The notes under the pieces are model-generated. The model ran no database searches. It saw nothing but the letters and a program-made list of their open reading frames with translations, and was not told where the DNA came from. Positions 19,145 through 26,788 of a stretch of 52,478 nt of DNA are shown piece by piece. Origin of the DNA: Brevundimonas sp. ASV9 (GTDB taxonomy: Bacteria > Pseudomonadota > Alphaproteobacteria > Caulobacterales > Caulobacteraceae). The stretch spans positions 1 to 52,478 of the forward strand of contig NZ_JAELUF010000012.1 in NCBI RefSeq assembly GCF_016429195.1, in the 5' to 3' direction. How positions within the stretch are numbered: position 1 is the first letter of the stretch; every line of letters begins with the position of its first letter. The position numbers were made by a program, and so were the translations under genes.

Positions 19145-20418
19145 CGCTTCTCCTCCGGCGCCACCCGGCCCATGCCCCACAGGGCGGCGATGGTGACCAG
19201 GGCCGAAATTGCCAGATAGCCGCCGACGGCTCCCGGCCCGAACCGCTCGGCCAGCTTCAGCGCGACATAGGGCGCCAGCGACGCGCCCAGGATGCCCGCC
19301 AGATTGAAGGCCATCGACGCGCCGGTGTAGCGCACCGCTGTCGGGAACGGCCGCGCCATGGCGGCGCCGATGGGACCATAGGTGCAGCCCATCAGGGCGA
19401 ACCCCAGCGCAAAGAAGATCAGAAGGCCGCTGAGGCCGCCCCCGAACAGCGGCGCGAACAGAAAGCCGAACAGGCCGATCCCCACCGAAGAGGCGATCAG
19501 CACCCTGACCTGCCCGTACCGATCCGCCAGCAAGGCTGTGACGGGGATGAAGGCGGCGAAGAACAGCACGCCGATCAACTGGATGGGCAGCACATCGGCC
19601 CGCGCCAGCCCCATGCCCGTCGTCGCCCAGCCCAGGGCGAAGACGGTCATCAAATAGAAGAGGGTGAAGGTCGTCACACCGCTGAACGTCCCCAGCACCA
19701 GCGCCGCCTTGTGATGGGCGAACAGGGTCACGGCGGGCGCCTTGACGCGCTCGTCGCGGTCGACCGCCTTCTGAAACTCGGGCGTCTCGGTGATTTTCAG
19801 TCGCACCCACAGGCCGACGAACACCAGCACGGCGCTGGCCAGGAACGGAATTCGCCAGCCCCAGGCCTCGAACGCGGTCTCGCTCATCGTCGATGTCAGG
19901 ACGATGAAGGATGTGGTGGACAGGATGAAGCCGATGGGCGCGCCCAGTTGGGGAAACATGCCGAACCAGGCCTTCTTTCCGGGCGGCGCGTTCTCTGTCG
20001 CCAGCAACACCGCCCCGCCCCACTCGCCGCCCAGGCCCAGCCCCTGACCGAACCGGCACAGGGCCAGCAGCAGGGGCGCCAGCAGGCCGACCTGCTGGTG
20101 CGTCGGCAACAGGCCGATCGCCACGGTCGACAGGCCCATCGTCATCAGCGCCGCGACCAGCGTCGCCTTGCGCCCCACCTGGTCCCCAAAATGCCCAAAG
20201 GCCAAGGCGCCGATGGGCCGCGCGAAGAAGGCGATGGAGAAGGTCGCGAACGACGACAGAAGCGCCGTCCCCGGATCTTCGCCGGGGAAGAACAGCGTCG
20301 GGAACACCAAAACGGCCGCCGTGGCGTAGATATAGAAATCGAAGAACTCGATCGTCGTGCCGATCAGGCTGGCGAACAGCACGCGGCCGGTGGAGTTCTT
20401 CGGCAGGACGTCGGACAT
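19141..20418 (-). CDS. MFS transporter, metabolite:H+ symporter (MHS) family
   Basis: A 425-residue, 12-helix carrier. It starts MSDVLPKNSTGRVLFASLIG, then TTIEFFDFYIYATAA, the MHS fingerprint, and has the loop 2-3 motif GHFGDQVGRKATL and RFGQGLGLGGEWGGAVLLATE. MHS members move dicarboxylates, citrate, shikimate, proline/betaine or similar acids with protons; this one is unassigned. Start chosen at 20418, preceded by GGGAG. The frame continues upstream into hrpB but without carrier sequence. Confidence 0.88.
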   Translation of the reverse strand: MSDVLPKNSTGRVLFASLIGTTIEFFDFYIYATAAVLVFPTLFFPGEDPGTALLSSFATFSIAFFARPIGALAFGHFGDQVGRKATLVAALMTMGLSTVAIGLLPTHQQVGLLAPLLLALCRFGQGLGLGGEWGGAVLLATENAPPGKKAWFGMFPQLGAPIGFILSTTSFIVLTSTMSETAFEAWGWRIPFLASAVLVFVGLWVRLKITETPEFQKAVDRDERVKAPAVTLFAHHKAALVLGTFSGVTTFTLFYLMTVFALGWATTGMGLARADVLPIQLIGVLFFAAFIPVTALLADRYGQVRVLIASSVGIGLFGFLFAPLFGGGLSGLLIFFALGFALMGCTYGPIGAAMARPFPTAVRYTGASMAFNLAGILGASLAPYVALKLAERFGPGAVGGYLAISALVTIAALWGMGRVAPEEKR

Positions 20419-20474
20419 CTTCTTCTCCCGGTTGTCCCAGCGATGCCCGTTTCCCTCCCGCCGCGTCAAGGCGA

Positions 20475-22901
20475 TCAGGTACCGCGCGGCTTGACCCGGT
20501 TCGTCGCTTGCGCCTCGGCGGGATTTTCCGGCCACGGGTGACGGGGATAACGGCCGCGCATCTCCGCGCGCACCGCCGCCCACGAGCCCGACCAAAAGCG
20601 CGGCAAGTCCTTGGTGACTTGCACCGGCCGTCGCGCCGGCGACAACAGCGCCAGGGTCAACGGCACGCCCCCGACAGTCGGATGAGTCGTCACGCCGAAC
20701 AGCTCCTGCACGCGAATATCCACGCGCGGCCCGCCCTCGGCGGCGTAATCGATGGCCGCCGATCCCAGGGGCGTGACCAGACGCGCGGGCGCCAACTCGT
20801 CCAGACGGCGCTGTAGGTCCCAAGGGATAAGTCCGCGCAGGGCCTCAGCCAGATGGCCGTCGACTATCCCCTCCAGCGATTTCGCCCCATCCAGCAGGGG
20901 CCATAGCCAGTCCTCACGCGCCGCCAGCAAAGCCTGGTCGGACACATCAGGCCAGGCTGGATCGCGCGCTTGCAGGAAGGCCAGACGGGCGCGCAGTCCC
21001 GACGCCTGCTCGCCCCATTTCAGCGCGCCCAGCCCATCCGCCTCGATCTCGGCCCGAAGGGCGGCGGTCAAGGTCTTCGCATCCGGCGCGCCGACGATCT
21101 TTTCGTCCAGCACGATGGCCCCGATGCGTCGCGAGCGCCGGATCACCGACCGCCCCGACGGTTCGCGCGCCAGCCGATCCTCCGTCGAGATCAGGAGCGC
21201 CAGATCGCTGTCGATCCGGTCCGCCTCCAGCGCCGCCGCCAGTCGCACCCGGTCGCGCGTATCGCCGCCGCCAAGATCGGCGATCGTCAACCAAGGCTCA
21301 CGCGCCAGATGGTCGGTCGCCTCCAGCACGGCCCCTCTCCCGCTGGCGAGAAGATATTCACCCGCCTTGCCCCGCGCCTTTGCGATCCGCTCGGGAAAGG
21401 CCTCGGCCAGCAGCAGTCCTGGATCGATCGTCCGTCCCGATCCGCCGCCCGCCGCGCGCGCCCAGCGCTCCGCCAGCTTGATCGAATCGCGCGCTCTCTG
21501 CGTGCGATCGCGCTCCAGCCCAATCAGGCGATCCGCCAGATCGATGCTCGATCCGCCCAGACCCGGCTCGCTCAACACCGCCGCGATCCGTGCGCCCGTC
21601 ATCGCGTCGCCGGCGTCGGACGCCACGGCCACCAAATGGGCCAGCCGCGGCGACAGCGGGATCGTCGTCAGGCGCAGCCCGTGTTTCGACAGTCCGCCAT
21701 CGGCATCCAGCGCACCCAACCGTGTCAGCACCTTGCGCGCCTCGGCCATGGCCCCAGCTGGCGGCGGGTCGAGCAGGGCCAGCCCCTCCGCCGAGCGTGC
21801 GCCCCACCGGGCCAGGTCCAGGGCCAGCCCGGTCAGGTCCGCCTCCTGGATTTCCGGCCGTTGATGCGGGACCAACCCGCGTGTCTGTTCCTCATCCCAC
21901 AGGCGGTAGCAAACGCCCGGCCCGGCTCGCCCGGCCCGGCCACGCCTCTGTTCCGCGGAGGATCGGCTGACCTTGACCGTCGCCAGCCGGGTCAGGCCGC
22001 TGGAGGGTTCGAATCGTGGCACGCGCGACAGGCCGCCGTCGATCACGACCCGCACGCCTTCGATGGTCAGACTGGTTTCCGCGACCGAGGTCGCCAGCAC
22101 CAGCTTGCGCCGCCCCACAGCCGCCGGTTCGATGGCTCGGTCCTGTTCGGCCCGATCCAGCCCGCCATACAGGGGCACGACATCGACGTTCGGCATCCGG
22201 AGCCGCTCGTTTACCAGCCGAGCGACCCGATGAATTTCGCCCTGTCCTGGCACGAAGACCAACACCGATCCGACCTCCTCGCCCAGCGCTGTCAGGCAGG
22301 CGCGCGCCACAGCCTCTTCGAACCGTTCAGACGGATTGCGGCCCAGATACCGGGTCTCGACCGGCCAGACCCTTCCCTCGGCCTCGATCACCGGCGCGCC
22401 GTCGAGCAGGCGCGAGACCCCGACCACATCCAGCGTCGCGGACATGACCAGCAGCCGCAGGTCCTCGCGCAGCAGCTTTTGCGTGTCTCTCGCCAACGCC
22501 AGCCCGAGGTCGGCGTCCAGGCTGCGTTCATGGAACTCGTCGAACAAGACTGCGCCCACGCCGTCCAGCCCCGGATCGTCCAGAATCATTCGCGTGAAGA
22601 CGCCCTCGGTGATCACCTCGATGCGTGTGTTCGGGCCGATCCTGCTCTGCAGTCGGGTGCGATAGCCTACCGTCCCGCCCGGCTGCTCGTCCAGAGTCGT
22701 CGCCATCCGGTCTGCCGCCGCCCGTGCGGCCAGGCGTCGCGGTTCCAGCACCAGCACCTTGCCGTCCAGCCAGGGCTGATCCAGCAGGGCCAGCGGCACG
22801 ACCGTCGTCTTGCCCGCCCCCGGCGGCGCCGCCAGCACGGCCGTATTGTCCGCGCTCAGCGCGGCTCTCAGCGGTTCCAGAACGGCGTGGATGGGCAGCA
22901 T
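20475..22901 (-). CDS. hrpB: ATP-dependent helicase HrpB
   Basis: An 808-residue DEAH/RHA-type helicase. Walker A is APPGAGKTT; motif II reads DEFHERSLDADLGLALARD; motif III is SATLDV; motif VI is QRRGRAGRAGPGVCYRLW. The C-terminal HrpB domain ends with RRPVQVTKDLPRFWSGSWA, RGRYPRHPWPENP. The cellular role of HrpB is poorly defined; RNA-related functions are suspected from the family. It is divergent from the permease gene with a 145-bp gap. Confidence 0.94.
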   Translation of the reverse strand: MLPIHAVLEPLRAALSADNTAVLAAPPGAGKTTVVPLALLDQPWLDGKVLVLEPRRLAARAAADRMATTLDEQPGGTVGYRTRLQSRIGPNTRIEVITEGVFTRMILDDPGLDGVGAVLFDEFHERSLDADLGLALARDTQKLLREDLRLLVMSATLDVVGVSRLLDGAPVIEAEGRVWPVETRYLGRNPSERFEEAVARACLTALGEEVGSVLVFVPGQGEIHRVARLVNERLRMPNVDVVPLYGGLDRAEQDRAIEPAAVGRRKLVLATSVAETSLTIEGVRVVIDGGLSRVPRFEPSSGLTRLATVKVSRSSAEQRRGRAGRAGPGVCYRLWDEEQTRGLVPHQRPEIQEADLTGLALDLARWGARSAEGLALLDPPPAGAMAEARKVLTRLGALDADGGLSKHGLRLTTIPLSPRLAHLVAVASDAGDAMTGARIAAVLSEPGLGGSSIDLADRLIGLERDRTQRARDSIKLAERWARAAGGGSGRTIDPGLLLAEAFPERIAKARGKAGEYLLASGRGAVLEATDHLAREPWLTIADLGGGDTRDRVRLAAALEADRIDSDLALLISTEDRLAREPSGRSVIRRSRRIGAIVLDEKIVGAPDAKTLTAALRAEIEADGLGALKWGEQASGLRARLAFLQARDPAWPDVSDQALLAAREDWLWPLLDGAKSLEGIVDGHLAEALRGLIPWDLQRRLDELAPARLVTPLGSAAIDYAAEGGPRVDIRVQELFGVTTHPTVGGVPLTLALLSPARRPVQVTKDLPRFWSGSWAAVRAEMRGRYPRHPWPENPAEAQATNRVKPRGT

Positions 22902-23046
22902 GCGTCGCCTCTAGCCTGCCGACAGGCGATCACGAAAGCGTCGTCGCGCCTTAACCACCCCGTCATGCGCGTTGCGCGCCGCCTCATCCGTCGCTAGCGT
23001 CCGCCCCAAGCAGCCGAGGGGCTGCATCAAAACGTGGGGGTATTTT

Positions 23047-24621
23047 ATGTGGCGCGTTAAGTCGCTCGACGCGATCCTTGCCACGGCCGAGAAGAAGTCG
23101 CTTCACCGGTCGCTTGGTCCTATTCAACTAACGCTTCTGGGGATCGGGGCCATCATCGGCACCGGAATCTTCGTCCTGACCGCTTCGGCCGCCCAAAAGG
23201 CCGGACCGGGCATGATGATCAGCTTCGTCATCGCCGGCGCCGTCTGCGCGGTCGCAGCGCTCTGCTACTCCGAACTGGCGTCGATGGCCCCGGTTTCGGG
23301 CTCGGCCTACACCTACACCTACGCCGTCATGGGCGAACTGCTGGCCTGGACGGTCGGTTGGGCGCTGATTCTGGAATACGCCGTGGCCGCCTCGGCCGTG
23401 TCGGTCGGTTGGTCGGGGTATGTGCTGGGGCTGATAGAACAGGGGCTCGGATTCGATTTCCCCGACCTCCTATCCGCCGGGCCGACCTGGTCGATGAACG
23501 GCTTCATCCCCACGCCTGACTTCTCGGCCGGGATCGTCAACATCCCCGCCATCGTCGTGGCCCTGCTGGTGACGGCTCTGCTGATGGTCGGCACCACGGA
23601 ATCGGCCCGGGTCAATGCAATCCTGGTCGCTATCAAGGTCGTCGCCCTGACGGTCTTCATCGTCATCACCCTGCCTGTCATTAAGTCGGCTAACCTGTCG
23701 CCGTTCGCTCCCAATGGCCTCTTCGGCCAATACTCGGGGATGGGCATCGTCGGCGCCGCGGCCTCGATCTTCTTCGCCTATGTCGGCTTCGACGCCGTTT
23801 CGACGGCGGCCGAAGAGACCAAGAACCCGCAGCGCAACGTGCCCATCGGCCTGATCGGCTCTTTGGCCATCTGTACGGTCTTCTATCTGCTGGTCGCGCT
23901 CGGCGCCGCCGGCGCCATCGGCGCTCAGCCAGTTCTGGGCGCCGCCGGTGAAGCTGTTCAGCCCGGCTCGCCTGCCTTCGTCGCCGCCTGCGCCCTGCCC
24001 GCCAACGCCGAAATGCTGGTCTGCTCCAACGAGGCCCTGGCCCACGTTCTGCGCGTCGTCGGTCATCCCCAGATCGGCAACGCCCTTGGCACCGCCGCCC
24101 TGCTGGCCCTGCCGTCGGTCATCCTGATGATGATCTTCGGTCAGACCCGCATCTTCTTCGTGATGGCGCGCGACGGTCTGCTGCCGGAAGGCCTGACCAA
24201 GATCCACCCCAAGTGGAAGACGCCCTATATCGTGACCGCCGCCACCGGCATCGCGGTCGCCATCGCCGGCGCCCTGTTCCCGGTAGGTCAGCTGGCCGAC
24301 ATCTCGAACTCGGGCACCCTGTTCGCCTTCTTCATGGTGTCGATCGCGGTGCTAGTGCTGCGGGTCAAGGATCCGAACCGCCGCCGTCCGTTCCGCACGC
24401 CGCTGATCTGGGTGTTTGCGCCCCTGTCGGCGTTTGGCTGCGCCTTCCTGTTCTGGAACCTGCCGCACGACGCCAAGATGGTGCTGCCGATCTGGGGTGG
24501 CATCGGCCTGGTGATCTACTTCCTGTATGGCTACCGCAAGAGCCACCTGGGTCGTGGTCTGGTCGAGGTTCACGAAACGGACCGCGACGTCCCGCCGCCG
24601 CCCGTGCCGCCAATCAGCTAA
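23047..24621 (+). CDS. Amino-acid permease (APC superfamily, cationic amino acid type)
   Basis: A 524-residue polytopic carrier with about 12-13 helices. The first helix has the APC hallmark GIGAIIGTGIFVLT, and AYVGFDAVSTAAEETKNPQRNVP is the conserved helix 6 to loop region. The extra loop with two cysteines (ACALPANAEMLVCSNEA) resembles other CAT/YfnA-like carriers. The ATG at 23047 follows a GTGGGGGT site. Just upstream, GCAGCC-GAGG-GGCTGC (23010-23025) can form a leader hairpin. It is followed by a strong terminator. Confidence 0.88.
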   Translation: MWRVKSLDAILATAEKKSLHRSLGPIQLTLLGIGAIIGTGIFVLTASAAQKAGPGMMISFVIAGAVCAVAALCYSELASMAPVSGSAYTYTYAVMGELLAWTVGWALILEYAVAASAVSVGWSGYVLGLIEQGLGFDFPDLLSAGPTWSMNGFIPTPDFSAGIVNIPAIVVALLVTALLMVGTTESARVNAILVAIKVVALTVFIVITLPVIKSANLSPFAPNGLFGQYSGMGIVGAAASIFFAYVGFDAVSTAAEETKNPQRNVPIGLIGSLAICTVFYLLVALGAAGAIGAQPVLGAAGEAVQPGSPAFVAACALPANAEMLVCSNEALAHVLRVVGHPQIGNALGTAALLALPSVILMMIFGQTRIFFVMARDGLLPEGLTKIHPKWKTPYIVTAATGIAVAIAGALFPVGQLADISNSGTLFAFFMVSIAVLVLRVKDPNRRRPFRTPLIWVFAPLSAFGCAFLFWNLPHDAKMVLPIWGGIGLVIYFLYGYRKSHLGRGLVEVHETDRDVPPPPVPPIS

Positions 24622-24710
24622 GACCAAACCGGGCCTGTCGCACCAATCGCGGCAGGCCCATCGATTGGCCTCAAATAGCCCGCAAGGGCGATAGGCCATG
24701 AATAAAGAAA

Positions 24711-24742
24711 GGCCCCGGATCGCTCCGGGGCCTTTTTGTTTT
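24711..24742 (+). terminator. Strong bidirectional intrinsic terminator
   Basis: A perfect 9-bp GC stem (24711-24719 with 24724-24732, loop TCGC) is followed by TTTTTGTTTT. The A-rich AAAGAAA on the left gives a T-rich tail on the minus strand, so the hairpin can stop both the permease and the converging tRNA-Leu transcript. Confidence 0.92.
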
Positions 24743-24826
24743 GGTGCGGATGAGAGGACTCGAACCTCCACGCCTCTCGGCGCTGGAACCTAAATCCAGT
24801 GCGTCTACCAGTTCCGCCACATCCGC
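24742..24826 (-). tRNA. tRNA-Leu, anticodon UAG
   Basis: Minus-strand cloverleaf with acceptor GCGGATG pairing with CATCCGC, D arm GGCGGAACTGGTAGACGC, anticodon stem CTGGA/TCCAG around loop TTTAGGT (anticodon TAG), a long variable arm, T arm GGTTCGAGTCC, and an encoded CCA at 24744-24742. The long variable arm marks a class II tRNA, fitting leucine. It is 2 kb from the prophage with its 3' end facing away. Confidence 0.95.
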
Positions 24827-24875
24827 ATCGGGTAGGCGGTCGCGTCTAGAGGGTGACGCCGCTCAGGGCAAGGCC

Positions 24876-25238
24876 TCAGCGACGCCCAGCGATCAGTTCG
24901 TTGCGGATGGAGCGCCCCAAGGGATCGCGGGCGCGCCAGCTGTCGCCGACATCCGCCTCGACCATCCGGCTGCAGAAGCGTGGCAGGATCTGGCGCGGGC
25001 TGAAGCCGGACAGACAGATCTTGTCACCCTCGGCCGACCAGCGTGCCGCCACACGTCGCCCGTCCGAAAACTGCGAGGTGTAGCGTCCATCCGGCTCAAA
25101 ATAGTGCCTGACCCACTGTCCGTTCGGATAATGGGACACGATCGTATTACCGAACGCCTTGGACATATCGGCTGAGGCGGGCGAGGCCGCCAGCACGCCT
25201 ACAATCGCCAAACCGCAGATCACCGCACCCTGCTTCAC
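24876..25238 (-). CDS. Small secreted protein of unknown function
   Basis: A 120-residue protein with a clear signal peptide (MKQGAVICGLAIVGVLAASPASA). The mature part has YPNGQWVRHYFEPDGRYTSQFSDGR, a repeated aromatic/polar beta-like pattern, and two later cysteines (KICLSGF, RFCSRM) that could form a disulfide in the periplasm. I do not recognise a named family with certainty. It is flanked by tRNA-Leu and dps with short gaps. Confidence 0.7.
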   Translation of the reverse strand: MKQGAVICGLAIVGVLAASPASADMSKAFGNTIVSHYPNGQWVRHYFEPDGRYTSQFSDGRRVAARWSAEGDKICLSGFSPRQILPRFCSRMVEADVGDSWRARDPLGRSIRNELIAGRR

Positions 25239-25306
25239 ACGCCTCTCCTGCGCCGTCCGTAATCGACTATCGACGATACATAAGACGGCGCAAGCGCTGC
25301 GGTTCC

Positions 25307-25825
25307 TCAGCCGTTGCCGCGGCGACCCGATTCGAACAGGAACCAGACGCGCTTTTCGCTCTCGTCGATCCAGTTCTCCAGCAAGCTGGCGGTTGCGACG
25401 TCGTTATGCTCGTCGCACAAGTCATGCACCTCGCGCATCCGGCCGATCAGTTCACCGTTATCGTCGCGAAGCTCGGCCAGCATATCCAGCGGATCGACGT
25501 AATCGGCGTCGTTATCGGCGATGCGTGATTCCTTGGCGATCTGACCGATGGAGCGCAGCGTGGTCCCGCCGATCTTGCGCGCCCGCTCGGCCATCGGATC
25601 GGTCATGGCCAGGATTTCCGCCGACTGCTCGTCCAGCATCAGATGATAGTCCCGGAAATGCGGGCCTGAGACGTGCCAATGGAAATTCTTGGTCTTGATG
25701 TAGAGGGCGAACGTATCGGCCAGCAGCCCGGTCAGAGCAGCGGAAATGCTCTGGGTCGCCTCCTCCGACAGGCTCGTCGGCGTCCTCAGGGGCGCCAGGC
25801 GCTTTTCTTTGGCGGTGACCATCAT
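25307..25825 (-). CDS. dps: Dps-family DNA-binding ferritin-like protein
   Basis: Stores iron and protects DNA from oxidative damage as a 12-mer. The protein (172 residues from 25825) shows the Dps ferroxidase signature KTKNFHWHVSGPHFRDYH, then LMLDEQSAEI, and LCDEHNDVATASLLENWIDE near the C-terminus. A GAGGAG site lies just before two tandem ATGs (25825 and 25822). It is the last clearly chromosomal gene on the left side of the prophage. Confidence 0.94.
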   Translation of the reverse strand: MMVTAKEKRLAPLRTPTSLSEEATQSISAALTGLLADTFALYIKTKNFHWHVSGPHFRDYHLMLDEQSAEILAMTDPMAERARKIGGTTLRSIGQIAKESRIADNDADYVDPLDMLAELRDDNGELIGRMREVHDLCDEHNDVATASLLENWIDESEKRVWFLFESGRRGNG

Positions 25826-26043
25826 CGTTCTCCTCAGCAGCAATCTGCGGTCAAGCTAGGTAGCCGGGCATCCGAACGGAAGCCCTGGCGCACATGATAA
25901 TGCTGAAGCTGTGAAGTGGTTCGGCGGCGCCGACCTTTGTCGGCGGATGGCTGGGGAACTAGGAGACGGCGTTCCGGCCAAAAAACCAAACAAAACAAGG
26001 CCCGTCCTCGTTGGCTGGGGACCGTGTGTATCGGTGATGTGTA
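25826..26043. other. Host-prophage junction region, candidate attL zone
   Basis: 218 bp without a convincing gene between dps and the first accessory gene. It holds the dps upstream region, an 18-bp inverted repeat (25928-25945) and an A/C-rich tract (25981-25999) that is unlike the surrounding GC-rich DNA. On the minus strand that tract is a T-rich run after a GC block and may weakly terminate the 26044-26742 gene. No second copy of any core sequence can be checked because the right end of the prophage is outside the window. Confidence 0.4.
25928..25945. repeat. Perfect inverted repeat, 7-bp arms
   Basis: CGCCGAC and GTCGGCG flank the loop CTTT. It lacks a T-run on either side, so it is not a typical intrinsic terminator. 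Its place in the host-prophage junction makes a recombinase- or regulator-binding role possible, but nothing proves it. Confidence 0.4.
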
Positions 26044-26742
26044 TCAGCCCGCAGGCTTTTCGACCAGTGCCTTCTCCAACACTCTGACGACCGTCGCCAC
26101 GGACTGATGGTAGTTGTCCGCGCTCTCCTTATCGACCCGAGCATGGTTCGCGCGATTGCGAAGGCTGCGGAGGTTGAAGATGATCGAGCTTGTCGAAGGA
26201 GTGATCACTCGATGATCGGTCAATCTGACAACTTTGTCGGTAAAGTTCATTGATGGGTCGATGCCATTTGCGGCGGCGAGCTTGTCCACAGCCCTTTCGA
26301 CAAGAATGAACTCCGAGATAATTTGAAGCTCAGGCCGAAGGTTGGCGAAGTTCGCCAGACGATACCGGCGTATCTGATCGCTAAGCTTCTCGTCAGTTTC
26401 TTTCAGGAAATCGTAGGTCGAGGCAGGCGGGCTTTGGGTCTCGCTCTCAGGGTCCGCAGGAGCGGGCGGCGAAACATTCTCCGCGACCGCCACGATCTGC
26501 GTTTCTTCAAGAACGTCTTCGGATCGCTCTCTGAACTTGGCCTTTCCGCCGAAGCCTTCCCATTCTTCGAGACTTTCCAGCAAACGCGTAATTTGCTTGC
26601 GGAAGCTCCAAACCAAGGCGGCGACGAGAGCGGGCCAGATCAGCGTTCCCGTCATCGATGACACGAAGCTCAGCCAATCCATGCCGGAATCGGCAGGTGG
26701 TGTCGGCGCCTGCACGACCAACTGAAGCCCCTCTGATTTCAC
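26044..26742 (-). CDS. Membrane-anchored protein with an RX4H (HEPN-like) motif
   Basis: Function unknown. From the GTG at 26742, preceded by a GGGGGGA ribosome site, the protein is 232 residues. It has a short exterior N-terminus, one membrane helix at about residues 24-44 (TGTLIWPALVAALVW), a charged segment, a Pro-rich linker (VSPPAPADPESETQSPPA), then a helical C-terminal domain ending in LRNRANHARVD. In that block Arg195 and His200 form RX4H, the catalytic pattern of HEPN ribonucleases, with a polar residue after the Arg. HEPN domains are common in anti-phage and toxin systems. The gene reads away from the RNAP. A longer start (ATG 26772) is possible. The HEPN reading is inference from one motif. 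Confidence 0.6.
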   Translation of the reverse strand: MKSEGLQLVVQAPTPPADSGMDWLSFVSSMTGTLIWPALVAALVWSFRKQITRLLESLEEWEGFGGKAKFRERSEDVLEETQIVAVAENVSPPAPADPESETQSPPASTYDFLKETDEKLSDQIRRYRLANFANLRPELQIISEFILVERAVDKLAAANGIDPSMNFTDKVVRLTDHRVITPSTSSIIFNLRSLRNRANHARVDKESADNYHQSVATVVRVLEKALVEKPAG

Positions 26743-26788
26743 GCGCGTCCCCCCGACAACCTCAGCGCACATAGGTGCTAAATATGGC

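Noticed and set aside
24742..24826. tRNA-Leu as the integration site of the prophage
   Set aside because: Its 3' end faces left, towards the permease, and two normal chromosomal genes (secreted protein and dps) separate it from the phage. No second copy of its 3' end is seen on the right.
25928..25945. Inverted repeat as an intrinsic terminator
   Set aside because: No T-run on either strand after the stem.
25916..26107. A 63-codon plus-strand frame crossing the host-prophage junction
   Set aside because: Low-complexity basic sequence with no ribosome site and overlap with the HEPN-like gene.
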